Part shown: piece by piece, positions 39,594 through 51,946 of the stretch
Position numbering within the stretch: the first letter of the stretch is position 1
Layout of the letters: each line of letters starts with the position of its first letter
Origin: Paramecium sonneborni
Lineage: Eukaryota > Ciliophora > Oligohymenophorea > Peniculida > Parameciidae
DNA length: 64,000 bases
Direction of reading: 5' to 3'
Assembly (NCBI GenBank): GCA_905182985.1
Contig: CAJJDN010000012.1
Span: forward strand, 758,020-822,019
Notes under the pieces: generated by a model
Databases searched by the model: none
Seen by the model: the letters and a program-made list of their open reading frames with translations, nothing else
Told to the model about the DNA's origin: nothing
Made by a program: the position numbers and the translations under genes

Positions 39594-40236
39594 TCATTTA
39601 TGTTTGTTGTAAATAAATTTTGATTTTCTACAATTCAAACAATACCATTTACTACTTGGTACTTTGAATTCTAATTGAGCTGGATCACAAAAAGTGTGGC
39701 AAAATGCATCATTACATTTGTCACAAATTAACATTAAATAAGGAGTGTGTGAACATTAACAAACTTAGCATCTCTCTTCATCATCATAATCACTATCATC
39801 TTCATAAAATTCATCTTCTTCTTAATTCCATTTTGGTAAATTTAAATTTAATTTTATTGGGTTGTTTTCTCTTTTCCCATCCTTTATTGGATAGATAAAA
39901 TTGAATTTTGCTCGACAACAGGGACATTATGTTTTATAATTTTCTGCCCATTCTTTAATACAAGTTAAACATATCTAATGTTTGCAAACATCAATCTCAC
40001 AAACATTTTAGACATCATCTAGATTCATCATACAAATTGGACATTCTTCTTAAGTCTATTATTTAAGTCTTGCTTTCTTTTTAGGTACAGAAATAAAATG
40101 CTTAGGTAATTTACTTGAACTTGGTACTTTCAATTACTAAATTATAATCAATATCTAACTTATTTTGGTATAATTGTAATAGTCTCTTTTGACTCTGGAC
40201 TGTCTAAAATAAGTTTCTTTTTTCTTTATTTTTCAT
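39594..40236 (-). CDS. RING finger + PHD finger protein
   Basis: Reads leftward. A RING (EECPICMMNLDD, CEIDVCKHQICLTCIKEW, QCPCCRAKF) is followed by an acidic stretch (EEDEFYEDDSDYDDEE) and a PHD finger (CQVCQC, LICDKCNDAFCHTFC, WYCLNC), ending at TGA 39594. The RING-acidic linker-PHD order resembles PHRF1-like or other chromatin-linked E3 ligases, so ubiquitin transfer with histone-tail reading is plausible. The 5' end is uncertain: ATG 40236 starts MKNKEKRNLFQTVQSQ, but the frame must move by one near 40120-40140 through an intron or error that I could not place. Its stop is 11 bp from the convergent carboxypeptidase stop. Confidence 0.75.
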
Positions 40237-40572
40237 TAGACCATTAAATCTATTTATTCTGTGTCTAATTTGTCAGTTTGAACATTATATAATTTATTTT
40301 GTTTTTTAAAACAAATTTTTAATTAAATTAACATAAACTCAATCATTAGATCAAATAGAAGAATATTACAAATTCTTTAAGAATTGATGATTATTAAGAC
40401 ATTTTTAAATATTAACTAATTCTATCCTTAAAAAATATTATCTTTGTATAAAAAATAAAATGCCAATTTATAAAGTATTTATTTCTTATTTATTTTTTAA
40501 TTCAAAATGAAATGTATTAAAAATGATGAAAAAAATAAATAAATATAATTATTACTATATTAAGAATGATAA
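40237..40572. other. Intergenic spacer, nothing recognised
   Basis: About 335 bp of AT-rich DNA between two leftward genes; presumably holds the RING-PHD promoter and the INO80 3' end. No frame or repeat that I can support. Confidence 0.5.
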
Positions 40573-43500
40573 TCAATCAGCATCTTCAACATCTTTTTCA
40601 TTCATTTCTAATTCTCTTAAATCTACTTCGATTATATCTTCTTCTTCCTATTGTGGTTTTTGTTCTTTGTTTTAATCTTTTTATTCTTTAATTTCAGATT
40701 TAATAGGTTTCTTTTTCTTTTTTTAACCTTTTGCCATAAATTTATTAGCTACAGTTTCATCGATATCTTATTCATCAAATAATAATTCAAAAACCTTAAA
40801 AATGATATAAAAATTAATACTTCTTGAGGTTTAAATTTATCACCTTAGAATCCTCCAGAATAAACAGTTGATTAAACATTTTATTTTTATTATGCTCTTT
40901 TAACAATCCTTTCTTCAATAGTACCTTTAGTTATCAATCTATAAACATAAACATCTTTAGTTCTCCCAATTCTATGAGCTCTATCAGTTGCTTAAGCATC
41001 CATTGTAGGATTCCAATCATTATCATAAAAAATCACAGCATCTGCTTATGTTAAAGTAATTCCTAAACCACCCGCTCTTGTAGATAAAAGAAATGCAAAA
41101 ATCTTATCATTTTATTAAAATTCATTAACCATATCTCTTCTATCATTTATTTAACATTATCCATCCATTCTAAAATATGTATATCCTTTATGTAACATAT
41201 ATTCTTCTAAAATATCCAACATTCTTGTCATCTAACAAAATATTAGTACTCTCCATTATTTCTATTTTAAATCTTTTAATAATTTATCTAATTATAATAA
41301 TTTTGATGATGATGCAATTAATGAATCTGAATTATTAGGTAAAATAAAACTAGCTTATGATTCATTGATAAATGATAACGCTTATCTATTATATAAACTT
41401 TAATTAAGTTTTTAATAGAATTATTATGATCTACATTCAAATGTTATAATTTAACTTTGAGCATTTGGTATGTAAAATTTAAATTACTTACAAAAACTAT
41501 AATCTATGATATTCTTTGCATAATCAAAATTGCAAAGCAAAAGAATAAGATCAAAAATATTTTTTTAAAACAATCCATAAGGTAAATGATTTAATACAAA
41601 AGAAGCAAATGTTGAATCTCCTTTTTTTAATGAAGTATAAATATAATGTGCAGTAAATATACAAAACCTATCTTCAATTATATTATCATAAATTAATTTA
41701 GGAATTATAAATTTGATAGGATTTCTTTTTGTAACCTAAACTATAGGATTCTATTAATAAATTTCCACATTTTACTTATCCTAAAAAATGTAAGGACTCT
41801 TATATGGTTTTCTTTCAAAAAGTTCAGGATGATTACATATCTTTCTAAATTACATGACTAAATTCATTAGATTATCCACCTTTTATTTAGAATCCAACAT
41901 TCTAAAAAATTCTTTGATAGATAATTTAGACTTCACATTTTTATAAAGTACTGCTTATCTGCTAGTCATTTCACAAATTATTTAAATTTCTCTTTTTTAT
42001 CCTATTTCATTTTCTACATCTTTTTTTAATCTTCTTAACATAAAAGGTTTTAGTATAGCATGCAATCTCTATAATTAATGTTAATTTAAAGTTTTTTAAT
42101 CCTGTGAATGAGCTTCAATATCTTTTGAAAACCACTCCTAAAATTAATCAAAACTATCAAAAAATTTAGGCATAATAAAATGTAATAATGCCCATAATTC
42201 TCCCATAGTATTTTAAATTGGAGTACCTGTTAATAATAATCTATTTCTAGCATTAAAAGATAACAATATCTACCATCTTTATGAATTAATATTTTTGATA
42301 GCTTAAGCCTCATCCAAAATCATATATTACCATCTTACTCTGTTGAATATTTTATTATCAGATACTACTAAATTATATGAAGTGACAACTATGTGAAATA
42401 ATGATGATTTTTGTCCGAAATTCTTTTATTGAAAATATTTCCTTATAGTTTTTCTTTATTAAGCTTACCCCCAATATGGAAGTACTTTTAGAGAAGGACA
42501 AAACTTTTTAATTTCTTATTACCAATTATGTAATGTTGATGAAGGGGCTATTATTAAAAATGGACCCCAAACTTATTTAAAAGAACTAATATGAGATAAT
42601 AATGCAATTGCTTAGATAGTTTTACCTAATCCCATTTCATCTGCTAAAATACCATTAATTCCTTAATCATACAAATTATCAAGCCATCTCAAACCTTTCA
42701 ATTAATATTCTTTTAAATCACCTTAAAATATTGATGGAGGTGCTATAAGTGAAAAATCTCTATCTTAATCATTATGGTCCAGTTTTAATTCTTACATTTA
42801 TACATTTTCTTATTCCTTTCCATCAAATTATTATAATTATCTTCTATTATCATTTATTACTTTTTAAACACTTTCAAATGCTTTTAATTCATCTATTTCT
42901 TCTATATATCCATTTGTATTTTAGATTTAAATATCCAAATTTATTCCTAATTTTTTAGCCATAAAATGTGCATATATATCAGATTATTTCATTAAAAATT
43001 CTAATCTTTTTTATTAAAGTATTTATTCTCTTTCTTCTTCTTCCTTCTTTTTTCTATCTTATTCTAATTTTTCTTTTCTTTTCTTTATTTCTATTAATTC
43101 TTTATCTCTCTTTCTCCAATAAGCTTAAGCTTCTTTTGATAATTTTTTAGCTCTTATCATAAAATCTTTTTAATATTTTTAGCATTTTTAATTTCGTCTT
43201 CTTGCTTCTTTTGCAGCAAAATATGCAATTCTTTTAAAAAATTCTCTAAAATCTTATCTAAATTTTGCTTTAAATCTTGCAATTTTAGTAACATTTTTAA
43301 CAATAATATTCCAACTTTTCTTTTAATCTCCAACTTCGATAGGTTCTTCATATAATTCTTATTAAATAATAGTATTAAAATATTCATTCTATGTTGAAGA
43401 TGAAAATTCATTTTTTGTCTAAAATAGATGATTATATATAAATAATACTTTTTTTTGCTTTTATTTATTAACCCGCCCAATTCTAGAATCAACATATGAA

Positions 43501-44073
43501 ATTTTAAATGCATCTTCAAAATTATAACCAAGTAAAGGTAATTTAGATGGCTAAAATGTAGGTTAAAATTATTATGATGACTTTATAATAATATATTTAA
43601 ATATTACCATCCCAATATGTATTTTCTATTCAAATACTGTTTCCAATTTATGGTTGTATTTTTCATGCAAATAATTTTCCATCATGTTAGGTTAATCTCT
43701 TAAAACTTTAGAAAAAAATGTTAACAATTTGCATTATATTTTACTTGAATTATTGGAAGAATAAAAGTGGCTCTTTGATTTTTCTACTAGGGCTTTTTTT
43801 AAAAAAACTTAATGAATATTATGACACATATTTACCCATTTATCTCTTGTTTTCTAAATAACATAAACGTGCTTTTTCTAATGATACATCTTCAATTAAT
43901 GGATGTTTAAGGAAACAAACTAAATCAAATTTAGGTTCGTCTACTTTTTTTTTATGTGGATGTACTTATCGAGTGTTCTCAATCTTTAAGTATATAATAA
44001 ATTATACCTCTGTAATCTTTTGAAGGAGCTAATCAATTTGATATTGTTTATCTTCTTCTTCTTCTGAACTCAT
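40573..44073 (-). CDS. INO80-type SNF2 chromatin-remodelling ATPase
   Basis: Leftward from ATG 44073 ([19 protein letters not shown]) to TGA 40573. A charged, coiled region around 42950-43530 fits the DBINO segment. The ATPase has Walker A in [14 protein letters not shown] (about 42640) and Walker B YMILDEAQAIKNINS (about 42310). DEAQ instead of DEAH, together with [38 protein letters not shown] and IEAHSQ, points to INO80 and not ISWI, CHD or SWR1. Helicase motif VI is near 40970 ([18 protein letters not shown]). The C-terminus is K- and E-rich. INO80 slides and edits nucleosomes in transcription and repair. Several mini-introns are present, e.g. about 43978-44007; not all were placed, so protein length (about 1,100) is approximate. 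Confidence 0.88.
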
Positions 44074-44154
44074 ATTAAAATTAAATAAAGATTTTTGTTT
44101 ATTTAAGGGTTATTGCATTTTTTCATTAATTTTTATTTTTAAATATATATATAT

Positions 44155-47100
44155 TCACTTCCCATTGAATAGATGTACTTATCCAATTGCTTAAGCCTCA
44201 AACATTTCCTTTCCACATATAGAATTATGTCTCTTCAATAAAGGATCATCACCTTAATTAGCTACAAATATTATTGTTTTTTCATCAAACCACTCCTCAC
44301 ACAATGGTAATTATGCACCTGGAGGTATTGTAGAAATAATCAAATCAAATTTATGAGTCTTCTCAGCCTATCTCATGAATTCCACTTTACTTTATTTTGC
44401 TAATGCTTCTACTTTTTATGGATTCCTTCCATATAAATATACTTATAATAAAAATAATTTTTATGCAACGAATATTGCTGTCTTTGCTGTACCACCATTT
44501 CCTAAAATCAAACATTTTTGCATATTCTTTGGAAATCTTTTAAATATTGGCCAAAACATACCCCACCAATCTGTATTAAATCCAATTAATTAATTCTCAT
44601 ATTTTATTATACAATTTACAGCACCAATTATTTGAGCCTCTATTGATTATTCTGTCAAATATTATTATATCTAAAAAAATATATTTATAATAATCTTACT
44701 TCTTCCTTAAAAGGCATAGTTATTGAAGCACCTTAGAAATTTATATCATTTATATATGGTTTTGTCTATTCAATTTTCTTTATTGAAACTTTACTATAAA
44801 ATTTATTATGTTATTAATTTAACTTATCAAAATTTTGTTAATGAAGTAAATCACTTCTTGATAATGATAAATCATCACCAAATATATGATAATTTTAAGT
44901 TATCACAAAATTTGCTAAACTTCTTATTGATCTCAATTATTGTATTGTACATTAACCAACTGCTGTTGGTGTCAAACATGATAATGGTACCATAAATTTA
45001 TTTAAAGTTCTATATAATTATGAATTTGGACCCATTGACACTACTAAATATGGAATTACAAATTTCATTCCCATAAATAATTTCGAAATTTCTTAGTATG
45101 TAAGTTCTGATGGATATGCATCTTGATGAATAGCTAATTTCAATAAACAAATTATGTTAGGATTGTGTTCTGAAATGTATTTCATTCTATCTATAAATTC
45201 AACTATCTACAATTTTTCTGTTTTTTCAAATAAATGTTATGATAAAATGATAGAATTAATATAATTATGTGAAATGTTTACATTCTTAAATTTATCCATC
45301 TCTATATCAAAATAATCCCCAATAAAACTATTTTACCATTTCTCTATTAAATTTATATATTATGTTCCAGTATAGAATCCACCTTGTGTCTTTGTTCTCA
45401 AAGTAAATATAATTGGAATCTCGAGGTAATATTTAATATTATAAATTTATTGTCTAATCTATTAAAATTATTCTTGAATATTCTCTATTTTATCCATTCT
45501 TATCTCTAATAAATTATGATTCCTATTTATAAAGTGAATTTTTTAATGATCCAAAATTATTAATTCTTCATAAAAAATACAAGCGAAATTAGTATCTTAA
45601 ACATAAATTTTATTTTTAGGAAAATTTAAATGCAAAATGCATTTTATAAAATACAAATAAAGTTCATTAATTTTTTGATAATATCTTGTAATATCATAAT
45701 TAGATGTAATTTATTGGATATATTTTCTACTAGGCAAAGTAAAAATGTATTTACTGACCCTCTCATATATTGATTTTCTCCTATTATAAATTTCAATAAT
45801 ATTTCCAATTTATGGTCTATTTTATGATTATAAATCTTCTATTAATTCATTAATATCTTTTTCAATCCAAATAACATTTTTACCAATTAATAACTATTAT
45901 ATTTATTCATCTTCTATGATTCCACCTCCACAATCAACAACTACATTCTTCTGATATTTCAATATTATCTATATAAACTATTCTTTTTCACATTTTCTAA
46001 ATTATTCCCATCCATATTTAGTTACAAACTCATTTATATTTGTAGATATCATATTATCAATACTAATATATTCAAAACCTAATTGTTAACATATATATTA
46101 TGATAGAGTACTTTTACCAGCACCTCTCATACCAATAATGTACAAAGGTTCTTTATAATATTAATAATTGTATAAAAATTCTTATTCTTAATTGTATGTT
46201 AATGCTTATTATTGTAAACCTAAACTTTAAATATGATTATAAAAATCAGGAAATGTTTTTCTTACACAATCCTTATTGTCTATAATAATACGATATTAAT
46301 ATTGCACTTTTTCAAAATGTCCTCCCAAAATACTGAATGCCATAGCAATTCTGTGATCATTAAATGTATTAATAATAACATCTTTTCTATAACCATTGTA
46401 TTTTTGATATTTTTAGCCCCTGATTAAGATTTCATTGTTTTACTATAAACAAACCACACCAACTTTAATAAGATTTTCAGAGACAGCCTTTATTCTATCA
46501 CATTCTTTGACTCTTTAATTTTCAATTCCTTTAATAATACATTGACCTTCAATCGAAGACATTAATAAAGCCAAAGATATAAAACAATCACTGAAATTAA
46601 TGCAATTAACATTTTAAGGTCTTAAGTCTTAATTTTTTATTATTTTATAGAATCCCTATTCTCTCACAACTTACATACCCATCTACTCTATAACATCTAA
46701 AAATTATGCATCTCCTTATAACTTTGAAATCTTTTTAGTTTCAATAGATCCACCATTCAATCCAATATGTAATAAATCATAACTTAATGCTGTAGCATCA
46801 GGCTCAATATCATATGTTTAAGCTTTGTAAATACCTTTCCTTACTATAAATTTAGTTTTTGAAATCCTTTCCACTTTGACTCCATAAATATTCATCAATT
46901 AAATTGTCATTTCTATATAAGATTCACTAACAATTGTTTCATTCTCATTGCAATCTATGATTTCAATTAGAGTTTCATCATTTGGAAAATAAGGAGCAGA
47001 CATTAAAATTCCAGAAACAAATTAACTACTCAATTGAGATTTAATTTTTATATGTTTTTCAAATTTACCATCAATCACTTTAAATGGTAATTATCCTTCT

Positions 47101-48638
47101 TTTTATAAATATCTAACATTTAAATTTAAAGCCTCTATCATCTCTTGTATGGGTCTTTCATAAATTCTTTAAGCTCCAACTATTGTGACATTCCCAATCA
47201 ATGCTGCTATAGGTAATAGAAATCTAGCACAGGTTCCACTTTCCTTTACATTTATTGTGTATTCTTTTTTATAAAATTATCCCTAACATCCTTCTAAAAT
47301 TAGAGTATGTTTAGAATGAGTTTGTATTTCACATAATCTTAATTCCTACAAAGAATTTAACATTGCTTTTGTATCATCTGAATCATAAAAGTTATTAAAT
47401 GTACTTATTCCTTCTGATAAGGAACTTAATAGTAATACCCTATTCGTAATACTTTTAGATCCATGAATTGGCTTGCTTGGTCTAATATCTTAACACGCTA
47501 TTACACATGATTTTACAAGTATCTTTTTTATTATATCCATCTTTATTGGAGTTGTATTAAATTTATGTTTACCTATCTCTTAAATAAACACAAAATTTAT
47601 TTCATGCTTTACTACTTTTTTATCGAATTGTAAATATTTTAACACATCTTGAATGTTAATATACTCAGGAATTTCAATTGGTAATTCATATTTTAAAAAA
47701 ACATTCCTTATTCTATTTTCATAGGATGATGTATCAATTCCATGTTCCTTTGCTAATATATTTGCTAACACCATCCCTATTGATACACATTCACCATGTA
47801 ATAATTAGCCTTGACTTGCAAATTCAACTGCATGACCTATTGTATGACCATAATTTAAGATTTTTCGAATATTTTGCTCATATTTATCTTCTGTTACAAT
47901 ATTTAACTTTAAATTTATTCCATATTTGATAATATCTAACAGATTGGCTTAATTACTTGGGTCCATCAAATAGTTATAATCATAGCATTCTAATCTCTCA
48001 AACAATTTTCTATCAAAACAAGCTGCTATTTTTATGATTTCCGCCAAACCATTTAGAAAATTTCTTTTATCTAATGATTACAAAAATTAGCTGCACACTT
48101 TGATTCGATAAGGATCATTTATCACTCCTAGTTGATTCTTACCGTAGATGTTGTTGATACCTGTCTTTCCTCCAACACTAGCATCTGCCATTCCCAACAA
48201 CGATGTGGGAATCAAAATGAATTTTATTCTGTTGAATAGTTAAATATACCAAACCCTCTCATATATATGCTAGACACAAATCCAACTAAGTCAGTCACAA
48301 CTCCTCCTCCAATTGCGATAACTAAATCTTATCTACAAAATCTCTTGCTAAATAAGTATTCTGCCACCTCATTCGCAAAATGTAGATTTTTAGCACCTTC
48401 TCCTACTGGTAATGTGAATGTAGTGGCTTATGGAAATTTTTGACATATCTACTATAAGTAGAGTTGAGCTATATTAGTGTCTGAAACCTAATGTAGAAAA
48501 TGTAGTTACAAAGCAGATTTATGGATTTCGAAGGTCTTGAATAGTGATGGCAAGGGAATCGAGTGTTTCATTAATAGTATTATGATAGTCAATGAGTGAG
48601 TTATCTTGATCAAGTTATTCTAAGTTAATGAAACTCAT
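44155..48638 (-). CDS. Pentafunctional AROM protein (shikimate pathway)
   Basis: Catalyses steps two to six of the shikimate pathway, from DAHP to EPSP. Leftward from ATG 48638 to TGA 44155, domains in the fungal/apicomplexan order. (1) 3-dehydroquinate synthase, about 47560-48638: [48 protein letters not shown]. (2) EPSP synthase, about 46280-47500: [40 protein letters not shown]. (3) Shikimate kinase, about 45600-46200: P-loop [11 protein letters not shown]. (4) Type I dehydroquinase, about 44960-45560: [29 protein letters not shown]. (5) Shikimate dehydrogenase to the end: [24 protein letters not shown], final IGQVHLFNGK. Mini-introns are present (one inferred near 48250, with an unusual GTTTGG start); exact splice sites were not all assigned. 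Length about 1,450 residues. It ends 81 bp before the INO80 start. Confidence 0.9.
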
Positions 48639-48734
48639 AAATTAAAAACGTATTATATATATATTACTATCAAAAACGGGTAATAAGTGTAAATCACTTG
48701 AGGATGGTTGGATGCATAATAAATAATTAAAAAA

Positions 48735-49877
48735 ATGGCTAGATCATTAACAATATTGGCTATTGTTATTGCAGTTGCTACAGCACGATTGACAAAGAGT
48801 GAAAGTCCAAAAGAAATTTTGGCTTAAGTCAACAAGGATTCATTTGGTAATTCTATTCTTTCAGTTCTCCAACTCTAATTGGCTACTGGTGGACCTGTTG
48901 GTGAGATCTAAATCTTATTAAACAACATTGCTTCTTAATTAAATGGAGATTAAAAGAAGGCTGACAAAGTTCATGAAAGTGACACTGTTGCATTTGAAAA
49001 GATTATTGCTGACTTAGAATAAGAAATTGCTTATCATTAATCTTAAATTGTTTCACTCTCTAACTTGAGAGATTCAACAACTGAAGCCTTAGGTGAAGCT
49101 GAAGTAGAAGTCAGAGTTGTCACATCTGATATTGCCAATAACGAAAAAAGCTTTGCTGACGAATCAGCCACTAGACAATCATAACATGAAACATGGGTTA
49201 GAAAGGATGCAGAACATGTTGATTAAATGGATGCTATTGATGAAGCATCAAAAATTGTTTAACATTTATAAGCTGGTGTTGCATTTGCCTAACTTAAGAG
49301 CAGATTTGAAAAAGTCTAAGCTAAATTGATGGAAAGTAAACATGCTCTTTTCAAAGTATTTTTCATTTGCTATTATTACAGCCACTCATTAATGCCTTGA
49401 CATAATTAGCCTCCAAGGTTGATAACAAGAGCATCATTAAAATCTTAGAACTCTTGGCTTAAATTAGATAATAATTGGTTGCCAGTAGAGCTTCTCTCCT
49501 TGCCACTGAAGAAAGATAAGCTGCTAATTGGGAAGTCTAAAGTTCTCACTTATAAGAAGAACACAAGAGATTAGTTGAAAGAAAAGCTTTCTTAGAAAAC
49601 TCAATTGTCTAATTCAAAGTCACTATCTAAGAAGCTGTTGAAGACTTAGAAGATTAAACTGTAAATATATTTAACTATTTTTTAGTTATTCCTTGAAGAT
49701 GCTGAAGATTCATTAGCTATTTAATAAAGATGGGCTGCTGAATAAGAAGCTTAATATGAAGCCTAAACTTTTGAAAGAGAATAATAATTAGAAGTTGTCG
49801 AAAGATTATAAGAAGTCTTAACTTAAAAATTAAGTGCAGCTTCAGAATTCCTCCAAGTTAGAGAAGAAGTATTTTGA
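48735..49877 (+). CDS. Trichocyst matrix protein (TMP family)
   Basis: Secretory-granule core protein of Paramecium trichocysts. ATG 48735, introns 49356-49381 (26 nt) and 49661-49685 (25 nt), TGA 49875; 363 residues. Signal peptide MARSLTILAIVIAVATA, then a pro-region and two long heptad-rich, Ala/Glu/Gln-rich segments (AKLMESKHALFKPLINALTQ; QRWAAEQEAQYEAQTFE), as in TMPs that are processed and crystallise into the spring-like matrix. Codon choice differs from its neighbours, with many AAG, GCC, GTC and CTC codons, as expected for a very highly expressed gene. The start has a clean AT-rich leader; it is divergent from AROM with 96 bp between start codons. Confidence 0.93.
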
Positions 49878-49964
49878 TTTATCATAATAATAATCAAGAT
49901 CTAAAATTATTTTATCCCCCCTAAATTTCATATTCTATCATTTTTATTTTATATTAAATATGTT

Positions 49965-51660
49965 TCAAAATATATTATGTATATATATTTCATTATTATT
50001 TGATGCATAAATTACATCTGGACTATTTCCAAAACAAATAGATTCTATAAAATTATCTTATTGATATTCATTAAAGCATTTCCATTAATTTTAATCATCC
50101 TTCTTCCATAATTAAATTTTATTAGTTTCTCCTCCTATTGCCAATATTGATGAATCTTTATTAAATTCTATTGTTCTAATTTTAGATATATTATTAAAAA
50201 TTTTTTAATTTTCTTTGTATTCATTTTTTTTTGAATCTTAATTATTAAAACAATGTACTAAACCATCCTTTGTACAAATTATTAAATCTTAATCGTTTTT
50301 ACTAAATAAGATTCTTTTTGGAGTATTGTACAATTTTAATATTTAAAATAAAATTAATTTTGCTTCATTTATTTTCCAAATAATAACCTTTTAATCGCAA
50401 GCACCAACAGCTAATAATTTTCCATCACTTGAAATTTATAAACATGTAATTAATTCGCTTGATTTTTCTTAATAATATTTTAATAGATAGCGAGATTATT
50501 GTTCATACAAGAAAACTAAACGAGTTCCTTCTGCAAATATAATTTCAGTTTCTTCTTGATTGAAAGTAGCACATTATATTCTTTATTATCCAAGTCCTGG
50601 CTGAAGTTAGGGTTCATATATTTGCTTAATTAACCAAACGTCTGCTTTTAAAATCCAAATTTTAATTTGAGCTTTTGTTGTTTTTAGATAAACATGATTT
50701 TCATCATCTGATCCACTCGTTATTAAAATATTTTATAATTTACTAAATTTAAAATAAACTAAGGTTTTTGAATAACTTTTTAATGTTTTATCTTTAATCC
50801 ATTTATTTTGAAATCCCTCTAATTTCCAAAAAAAAATATTCGTACATGGTTCACAAAATCTTGCCGCTAGAATAGTTTAATCGAAGTTTAATTGAATATC
50901 TGCTATCGATTAACTTGAGTTGGAACTTAATTTCTATCCATCTTAATCAAAAAATTAAACACCATTTTTTTCTACAGTCTTTACCATATCTATTTACTCA
51001 TTTTTTATATTTTAATTCTATATTTAAGCATTAATTAAATTATTTTTCATTACAAAATTATTTATCAACTAATTTAATTGTTATACTAAATCTAAATATT
51101 AATTTTATTCAGCCTATTTTTAGTCATCCAAAGCCTATTGTTTTAAAATTAATTTTTTTTCAATTTCTTTAAAATTAACTTATTCGGACATACATTATGT
51201 TAAGTATTCAAATTCTTAAAGACCAATATCATTAATTTTATTAATGGCAACATACTAAATATGATAAATTATTTACATTGTGATCAAATGAATATAAAAA
51301 CAATAGATATGATTCCAAACACTTAATGAAATTAGCACTATATAGTGGTTTAAATATTGAGTTTTAAATTTTATCATTCATTTGATTGAGGATATTTTAA
51401 ATGTCTAAATATATTTTCTTGTAAGTTTCTTTTATCTAATCGTTTGAATTCTTACTAATTTGATAAAATTGTTCGCATAATTGGTTGAATTATTAAATTT
51501 TAATGCAGTACTAATTTTTCTAACAATTATCACATTTCATTCTTGATCTATCCTCACAAACCTTAGACATGTCCAAATAACTCAAAGGTTAGTTGTGTTG
51601 ATAGCATTTAATATTTCGTTTTGTCAGATGTTCAATTAAGGAGAATTTTGTATATTGCAT
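49965..51660 (-). CDS. WD40-repeat protein with N-terminal Cys-rich motif (copy 1)
   Basis: Leftward from ATG 51660 (MQYTKFSLIEHLTKRN), one 22-nt intron at 51255-51276, TGA 49965; 557 residues. The N-terminus has a cysteine cluster (CEDRSRMKCDNCQKNQYC) that could bind zinc, followed by a coiled-coil stretch. The C-terminal half holds WD40-type blades, recognisable by FSSDGKLLAVGACDQKV-like words (ISSDGKLLAVGACDQKVIIW), NTPKRILFSKNDQDLIICT and FNKDSSILAIGGETNKIQLW. The partner or process is unknown; such TRIM-like/B-box plus WD40 proteins form large families in Paramecium. Tandem paralogue of the gene at 51947-53716. Confidence 0.82.
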
Positions 51661-51946
51661 TATATTTAAAATAATAATAATTAAGATTATTAAGAAAAGG
51701 GTTTAAAAAAAAAATAAATATTTTAGAATTAAAAAATGATAACTCAAAATGGGATATAAAACAACTTTAAAATGAATTCAGATTGTACTTATTGAAATAT
51801 TTGAGAAAAAGAAATTTAGCATATTTTATGAAGTAATTTTTCCTACTTTTTATGAGTCGCAATCAATGAAATATTTTTATCAATCTATCTGATTTTATAA
51901 CTTAAAAATATATAATATATAACAACCATAATATAATAAAATAATA

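Noticed and set aside
43157..43531. Leftward 124-residue basic frame as a small gene
   Set aside because: It lies inside the coiled DBINO-like part of the INO80 gene and is part or a shadow of it.
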